15,911 nt of DNA, taken from the NCBI GenBank assembly GCA_036405495.1, contig DASWXL010000128.1, forward strand, positions 1-15,911. The letters are read 5' to 3'. The notes beneath the pieces are model-generated. The model ran no database searches. It was not told the origin of the DNA and saw only the letters and a list, made by a program, of their open reading frames with translations. This document shows positions 8,520 through 14,200 of the stretch, in pieces. Position 1 is the first letter of the stretch; the number at the start of each line of letters is the position of its first letter. A program made the translations under genes and the position numbers. This stretch comes from DASWTL01 sp036405495 (GTDB taxonomy: Bacteria > Bacteroidota > Bacteroidia > Sphingobacteriales > Sphingobacteriaceae).

Positions 8520-9095
8520 CACCACTGATTCAGCCATCAACGCCTTTCTCCGGGCCCTGATCGCTTTATAATAAGATGGGTTGAAGGATGTTACACGCTT
8601 GAACTGGCGCGACAAATGAAACATGCTGCTGTAACCAGTAACAAACGCTATTTCGGCCAGGGTCATATCGGTATATACCAGGTACTCCTTGATCTTATCG
8701 ATCCGCCTGTTTATGATATAATTTTCAAGCGTGACCGCTTCTGAGCGCGAGAAAATAGCGCTCAGTGCATCGTAATTCAGATGGAGTTCATCGGAGAGAA
8801 ATTCCGAGAACTTAATTTTTTTTCGTTTGGGATCAGGGGCAATGAGAACTTCATCTACCAACGCTTTGATCCGTTCCACAATCCGTTGGTCCTGCCCCCT
8901 GAGAATGGTAAACCCGAGCGATGTGATCGTTTTCTCAACGCGGGAAAAACAGTCGGTCCTGTGGAGGCCGGAGATGGTCACCTTTCCAAGGTGGATATCT
9001 TCAACGGTTAATGAAAGTTGCTCCAGGGAACGCTTGAGCACGGAGATACACCGGCTGCAAACCATGCCCTTTAACACTAGTGTCTGGCGGCTCAT
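8514..9095 (-). CDS. AraC-family regulator with N-terminal Atx1/HMA-like metal-binding domain (proximal copy)
   Basis: A 193-residue protein joining two parts. Residues 4-68 read as a compact beta-alpha-beta-beta-alpha-beta fold with GMVCSRC (C13, C16), the MxCxxC loop of Atx1-type copper chaperones and CopA N-domains. Residues about 95-183 are an AraC-type double helix-turn-helix; the second carries the family signature (MTLAEIAFVTGYSSMFHLSRQFKRVT). There is no cupin or sugar-binding domain. The likely role is a cytoplasmic transcription factor that senses Cu(I) or another soft metal through the two cysteines; this is inference, and I know of no characterised member. It lies between its paralogue and the TolC operon on one strand, with the shared element before both itself (9144-9180) and the operon. 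ATG at 9095 gives the motif its usual place near the N-terminus. Confidence 0.9.
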   Translation of the reverse strand: MSRQTLVLKGMVCSRCISVLKRSLEQLSLTVEDIHLGKVTISGLHRTDCFSRVEKTITSLGFTILRGQDQRIVERIKALVDEVLIAPDPKRKKIKFSEFLSDELHLNYDALSAIFSRSEAVTLENYIINRRIDKIKEYLVYTDMTLAEIAFVTGYSSMFHLSRQFKRVTSFNPSYYKAIRARRKALMAESVVQ

Positions 9096-9115
9096 TTTGT
9101 AATAAATTGCGAGTG

Positions 9116-9180
9116 CAAATATTCAAATGGCCCCAAAAAGCGCCTTTACGGAATTGCGGTTAAGTTTTATATAATTATTG
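9116..9180 (-). promoter_or_regulatory. Proximal araC promoter: shared 37-bp element plus -7-like box
   Basis: On the minus strand the element runs 9180 to 9144, overlapping the end of the distal AraC gene. It is followed after 20 bp by AATATTTG (9123-9116), one mismatch from TAnnTTTG. TAAA (9148-9145) stands at the -33 position. The spacing from stop codon to element to box is identical to that of the TolC promoter (constant offset of 661 bp). The predicted leader is about 15 nt. A copy of the putative operator before a regulator gene suggests autoregulation. Confidence 0.65.
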
Positions 9181-9747
9181 AATATTGTCGAGCGGCTTGC
9201 GGACCTTTTCTATATTCCGCCCGGTTTTGAACTTTGAAGGGGTTTGCCCGGTGATCTTTTTGAATTGTGAAGACAGATGCTGAACACTGCTGTAACCCAA
9301 TTTATAGGAGATCTCATTTAAGTTCAATTCATCATAGAACAGAAGCTCCTTGACCCGTTCAATTTTCTGGCGGATGATGTATTGTTCGATGGTTATCCCT
9401 TCCACCGATGAAAAGAGGACACTAAGACCGGTATATTCCATGTTCAGCTGATCAGACAGCAGGTCTGACCAGTTGACCTTAAGTTCAAGACGGTCTGAGT
9501 GGTGTATATTACTGATAATTGTATTCTTGATACGCTCGATCTGCCTCATGCGCTCCGAGTCGAGCAGCTCAAACCCATGGCTTCCGAGATTCGCGACAAG
9601 CGATCTGCGGGTTTGTTCGTCAATTTCCCCAACCCTGACAAGGCCCATCTCCGCATCAATAACTTCTATACCTAACTTCTGGAGCTCTTCTTTTACCACC
9701 AGCACACAACGCCGGCAAACCATGTTCTTAATGTATAGTTCTGTCAT
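9175..9747 (-). CDS. AraC-family regulator with N-terminal Atx1/HMA-like metal-binding domain (distal copy)
   Basis: A 190-residue paralogue of the neighbouring regulator. Residues 2-64 again fit beta-alpha-beta-beta-alpha-beta with NMVCRRC (C11, C14), the MxCxxC metal loop. Residues about 92-175 hold the AraC DNA-binding domain, with the second helix-turn-helix at about 142-175 (LNLNEISYKLGYSSVQHLSSQFKKITGQTP). The two proteins align over their whole length but are clearly diverged, so the duplication is old. The ATG at 9747 is chosen: the TTG at 9759 would lie inside the predicted -7 box, and the ATG places the motif where the paralogue has it. Role as a metal-responsive regulator is inferred. 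It is the first gene of the minus-strand cluster after the hairpin at 9844-9881, and its own promoter lacks the shared element. Confidence 0.88.
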   Translation of the reverse strand: MTELYIKNMVCRRCVLVVKEELQKLGIEVIDAEMGLVRVGEIDEQTRRSLVANLGSHGFELLDSERMRQIERIKNTIISNIHHSDRLELKVNWSDLLSDQLNMEYTGLSVLFSSVEGITIEQYIIRQKIERVKELLFYDELNLNEISYKLGYSSVQHLSSQFKKITGQTPSKFKTGRNIEKVRKPLDNIQ

Positions 9748-9756
9748 AGAGGAGCG

Positions 9757-9764
9757 CAAAAATA
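9757..9764 (-). promoter_or_regulatory. Candidate -7 box for the distal araC gene
   Basis: TATTTTTG on the minus strand is a perfect TAnnTTTG match, 9 bp before the ATG at 9747, so the leader would be only a few nucleotides. No TTG is found at -33. The 135-bp region 9748-9882 otherwise holds AT-rich sequence and the terminator of the next unit; no copy of the 37-bp element was found in it. Confidence 0.45.
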
Positions 9765-9843
9765 TTAAAGATAATGCAGTGTAAGATACTACTTTTAAAA
9801 AAATCAGCGCTAAAAAATATTTGCTTGCGTAGGTTGATGTGAC

Positions 9844-9881
9844 TAAAAGTCAAGGGAGCTGATCCGCTCCCCTGACTTTTA
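9844..9881 (-). terminator. Strong rho-independent-like hairpin ending the DUF3108-like gene
   Basis: A 15-bp stem with a single A/C mismatch (9853/9872). GGGAGC (9854-9859) pairs with GCTCCC (9866-9871), flanked by TAAAAGTCA (9844-9852) and TGACTTTTA (9873-9881), around a 6-nt loop. It begins 1 bp after the stop of the minus-strand gene at 9883. The stem base is A/T-rich, which gives a U-rich tail in either direction. It separates that gene from the AraC-efflux cluster. Confidence 0.85.
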
Positions 9882-9882
9882 C

Positions 9883-10671
9883 TTATACGCTAAAGCCTAA
9901 CTTGATCTTATACCGGTAACTTCCCCTGAACTCCTGTTCCAGCTTCAGTACCTCGCGGGTTTTCTTACTGATCCAGAAAACCTCTTTTCCTCCGGGCGTC
10001 GTATGGGTCAATAACCAGCAATCGACCTTCTGATTTTCATAAGTCTCTAAAACATCGCTGCCGGTCACTGTATACTCCTGATATTTTGGTACTCCGAAGC
10101 CAGGGTCATAGAAATTAATCAGGAATGTTCTGTTTGCCTGGTAAGGCAGGATCGGGAATACTTCAAGATCAAGATGCCAGTTAAGAATGTAATTCTCCTT
10201 CAATGCCACCTGAAACGCATCGAACATCTGTTTCTTTCCCTTGAGGGTATCGGCATCCGTTAAGGGCGTATTGTTTAGTGAGGCCGCTTTTTTTGTGAAA
10301 TCAAAGCTCGCGGAGCCCCTGCCCTTCCACCAGGTATCATGAAAAAGCGGAGCAAAGGTCTGCCGGTCAGAAACCGATGTCACCTTATGGACCACAGCTG
10401 CATTATCTTCCCACTCCTGCGTAACGGTTATCGCCTTCTTTCCCGCGTATTCACTGAAAGCGATCTGGCGCGTCCACATCTGATAGCTGACACGGGAGCT
10501 GTCCTTTCCTTTCTTAAAATAGACCAGGTAGCGGTTGGTACCTTCCTTCAAAAAGCTTGTCTTAACATTTGCCGGATCCACCTTTACCGTGTCGGCACCA
10601 GCCCGTCCATTTGAAAGTGCCACATAACCCAGGCACTGGAGAACGATTGTTGAAATCAAAATTTTTTTCAT
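9883..10671 (-). CDS. Secreted protein of unknown function, DUF3108-like
   Basis: A 262-residue protein with an N-terminal signal peptide (MKKILISTIVLQCLGYVALS, cleaved near residue 20-26), so periplasmic or surface located. The rest is beta-rich: RYLVYFKKGKDSSRVSYQMW early, a central segment with FHDTWWKGRG, and a C-terminal stretch (KEVFWISKKTREVLKLE) that resembles the closing strands of DUF3108-type proteins, which form a lipocalin-like or LolA-like beta sheet. This comes from pattern memory, not a search. No catalytic motif is visible. ATG at 10671 is followed directly by the signal peptide. It stands alone between a 531-bp region of gene fragments upstream and a strong hairpin downstream, and nothing ties it to the metal-related genes. 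Confidence 0.75.
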   Translation of the reverse strand: MKKILISTIVLQCLGYVALSNGRAGADTVKVDPANVKTSFLKEGTNRYLVYFKKGKDSSRVSYQMWTRQIAFSEYAGKKAITVTQEWEDNAAVVHKVTSVSDRQTFAPLFHDTWWKGRGSASFDFTKKAASLNNTPLTDADTLKGKKQMFDAFQVALKENYILNWHLDLEVFPILPYQANRTFLINFYDPGFGVPKYQEYTVTGSDVLETYENQKVDCWLLTHTTPGGKEVFWISKKTREVLKLEQEFRGSYRYKIKLGFSV

Positions 10672-10731
10672 TGAATTAAGTATATATAGTTTAGTTTATG
10701 TTATGGTCGTTTTGTTACACCCTTTCTATTT

Positions 10732-10824
10732 TCACAGGTACAAGCCAAAATTCTTCTTTCTACGATCCTGAACTTTCTGCTCATCATTATCCGTTTTATA
10801 GCTTGGTGTTCGAAGGCCATAAGC
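10732..10824 (-). pseudogene. C-terminal gene fragment in another frame, unassigned
   Basis: After an in-frame TAA, 30 codons read through to TGA at 10732-10734 and end in a protein-like tail, KTDNDEQKVQDRRKKNFGLYL. It overlaps the end of the 10796-11167 fragment in a different frame. Its acidic then basic, hydrophilic sequence with codon use like the flanking genes suggests the tail of a real gene whose body is missing. I cannot assign the family. Between here and the gene start at 10671 nothing else is visible. Confidence 0.4.
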
Positions 10825-11167
10825 TTAAAGATTCTGGTGTCCCGGCAAACGCCGGATTACTTAAGTACTGGTTCTGATAGAACCTTGCATTCATATGTGA
10901 CGATTGCGCTCCCATCGGGTTCGCCGACATAAGTATCGCTAACGGGAAGGTCTCGCCCTTCTGGAAATACTTGTACGGCGTACTGGTTTCCTTGTCCTTA
11001 TAATCAAAACGAAGTACGAATTCTCCGGGGAGTTTTTCATGTGGTATCTGCAGCACCGTATTCAGACCACCTTTGAGCAAAGCAAATTCTGCTACGGTTT
11101 CCAGGCTGCCTGAAGCGAACGACTGAACGCTTACTTTACTCGCGTAGACGCCCCGTAAATAAACCTT
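10796..11167 (-). pseudogene. Composite remnant: extracellular beta-domain fragment joined to a PorP/SprF-like N-terminus
   Basis: The frame is open from a TGA at 11168-11170 to TAA at 10796 but has no ATG near its upstream end. The only good ATG (11179-11181, 21 bp after the large gene's stop) is in another frame and stops after 16 codons, as if one base were lost. The first half (KVYLRGVYASKVSVQSFASG, then KGGLNTVLQIPHEKLPGEFV) resembles the N-terminal domain of large Bacteroidota periplasmic proteins of redoxin type. The second half (FPLAILMSANPMGAQS, then ARFYQNQYLSNPAFAGT) looks like the signal peptide and first strands of a PorP/SprF type IX secretion protein, then breaks off. A signal peptide in the middle of a frame indicates joined fragments. 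Family names are from memory. The 531-bp region 10672-11202 holds nothing else except the fragment at 10732-10824. Confidence 0.55.
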
Positions 11168-11202
11168 TCAACTCGTTTCATATCACTTTAATTATTAACT
11201 CT

Positions 11203-14200
11203 TTACTGGATACACCTTACTGGTGTGCCGATAACCCTTGATAATGTTGACACCGAACTGGTTGTAGTAGACGCGTGCAAGGCCCAGCTCTCGGTATAGC
11301 TAACATAGAACCCTTCGCCCGCTCTGTTACTGCTCCAGTAACGGGCCTGAGTACCTCTCTCGGTCACACCAACACCATTTAACCATCCCGCCGCATGCAA
11401 TTTTAAACCTGAATCATAGGCAAATTCCAGAGCTGGTTGTGATCCACGGCTGGAATTCCAAAGGGTGTTCGCCGCGGTCCACTCTGCTGCTGTAGGGAGG
11501 CGCCATGTTCCACCTAACATCACTCTGCACGGATCCACATTCGCCGCCCAATGTGCCGTTTCTGAAACCGAACTCATCCAGGGCGCCGTCGGAGTACGCG
11601 CCCCGTTAAAAGCATAGCCCTGCAGTCTATTAAATTGCCAATACCACCCGGCAGCGGCGGTGGTTGGGTCAACGTATGACGTGGCTTCAACGTCCGCACC
11701 CAGGTTCTTCGTGATCCAGCAATTCAGCTGACCATTCAAGTTCGTACCCACCAGATTATAGGTAAGCGTTTTGCTTTCAGGAGCACCTGATACACCGGCG
11801 ACATGGTTTACCGAAATAGAAGGGACACAGATCCTGAATGTTTCCACCGGGCCGTAGCCCGTAACACCGTTTCCATTTGTTGCATATGCCCGCATATGAT
11901 AGATCCCTTCTGTCAGGCCGGTAACTCCAAGACTAAACGGTCCGCTGGCAGCGACAGAATGTACTACGCTTCCCGTTTTATTCTCAAGCTTTGGATCTCC
12001 GGTATTATTCCACACGATCCCACGTGATTCGATCGGTGATCCCCCATCAAATATTGCATCCGAAGCAACATTAACCGATGTTGAGGTAAAACCGGACAAT
12101 TTTACTTCACTGACAGCAGGCGCGGTGATCTCAGGCGTTGTCAGAATACATCGAACGGGAAGTCCGTAAGATTTTGGAATAGACATAACAACAGCCGGGG
12201 TGCTGTTTATTCTGATATCCCACGCGTATCGGGTGGCACTGGAAGTACTGGACCAGAACGCCGCATTTATCCCCCGGCTATTTGCTTCCAATACCCCGGT
12301 TGACCCATCGAGGGCACCGCCAGCATGTATTTTTAACTCCGAATTATAGGCATGTTGAAGCGTTGGCCAATTTACGGCCACCTTACTGTATTCAGTGCTT
12401 GCAGGTAATCTCCAGCCGCCACCGAGCAATAATACGCACGGATCATTAATAGCTGTTAAACTACTATTCAGGTCAAGAGGATTAGTCCATCCCTGAACCG
12501 GATACCTGGTGGCCGTGTATTCATACCCTTGCTTATTTCCAAACTGCCAGTACCATCCCGCCGCCTCAGCGGTCGCATCATTGGGACCCGATGGTGGGTT
12601 TACTGCCCCAAGATTTCGCGTAATCCAGCAAGCTGACTCCCCTGACAGGTTACTGTGTGCCAGATCATAGGTTATCGTTACGGAACGTGCTGCGCCGTTG
12701 AACCCTTCAACATGCCTCCGGGTGACCGGCGGACAAAATTTAATAGTCGCCAATTTAGATAATGCTATTCCCGAATGCTCATTTTTTGCAAATGCCCAGA
12801 TATAATATGTCTTATATTCTTCTAATCCAGCCAGCCTTGCCTCGAAAGAGCCGGAACCGGAACGGCTTCCGGGCCGCAAAGTCTGGTCCTGATCTACAAC
12901 CGGAGCTATACCTGTGTCATTCCACACAAAGCCGCGATCAGTGACCGGGCTTCCACCAGTAGTGGTAATAACGGCGGTTACTTTAAAATCTATAGATGTC
13001 ATATCACTTACCTTCACCTCCGAAACAGAAGGCAGGCCTATCTGCGTTTCAGTCAGCACACATCTTACATTAAAGCCATCTGCCTTCGTGTATTCCATAA
13101 TCTTGGTAACATTAGGCACCAGGGTCATAGTTGCTGCACTGCTGTATGAAGCTGCCTGATTGTTACTCCAAAAGTATCCGCCGACGGAACTTGTGGCCGA
13201 GCGATCGCGAAAAGTGCCCCCATAATCTAAATATCCGGCATAATGTAACCTGAGATCAGACTGAAATGCCAGCGCAGGTGTCGGATAGTCACCAATAACA
13301 CTGACCCACTCCGATCGGGTTGGCAAGCGCCATCCGCCACCTAATAGCAGGTTGCACGGATCATTTTCAGGCTTCCAGTCACTGTTCTCCGAATTGTTTC
13401 CGCCCCAGGAGGTTGGATTTTTCTTTGCCGACACCACCTCATATCCCTGAGTCTTGTTGAACTGCCAATACCAGCCAGCTGCAGCGTCTGACGGATCATT
13501 CAGTGTGCCGGCCTGTTGTGTCGCCCCAAGATTTCGGGTGATCCAGCAACTCGAAGTACCTGATAACATGCTACCAGTCACGCCGTATTCAATGGTTCTG
13601 TCAGACGGCGCACCATTGTGTCCGCCAACGTGGTAGCCTGTCACACTTGGCGGACATACCACGAATTTTTCGACTTCACTATAGGCAGTACCGGTGCTAT
13701 TTGTGGCATATGCCCAAACGTAGTAGGTCTTTCCACTTTCCAACCCCGTCAGGTTCAGTTGAAACTCACCGGTACCTGCTCCAACCATAACAGGAACATT
13801 CGTAACCGGGTCAACTTCTGGATCGCCTCCGGTGGTGTTCCACACAAAGCCGCGGGCGGTAATACCAGATCCGCCGTCCAGGGTAACCGCAGATGAACCT
13901 GTAGTGCTTGTTTCCGTGAAGCTGCTAAGCACAACCTTACTGACTGAGGGAAGGGTTTCCTGAGCCTCATCCAACAAACATCGAACGCCAAATCCATCTA
14001 GCTTAGTAAGCGCAGGTTGAGATACGGAACTTCGCAAGTACAACGCATACCCTTTATCAGTATCTCCGTTTGAAGACCAGTACAGGCCTTCATTTGCAGC
14101 CATGTGAGTACCCACATCACTCAGGTAACCGGTAGCGTGCAGATTAAGTGTCGTATTGTATGCACCGGTAAGGTTGGTAAAATTAGTCCTGACTGTTTCC

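Noticed and set aside
9765..9830. Possible fourth copy of the shared element before the distal araC gene (CTTTTA at 9792)
   Set aside because: Only about 13 bases resemble the TolC copy, the AATT and TATA blocks do not follow, and the distance to the -7 box is 27 instead of 19-21 bp.
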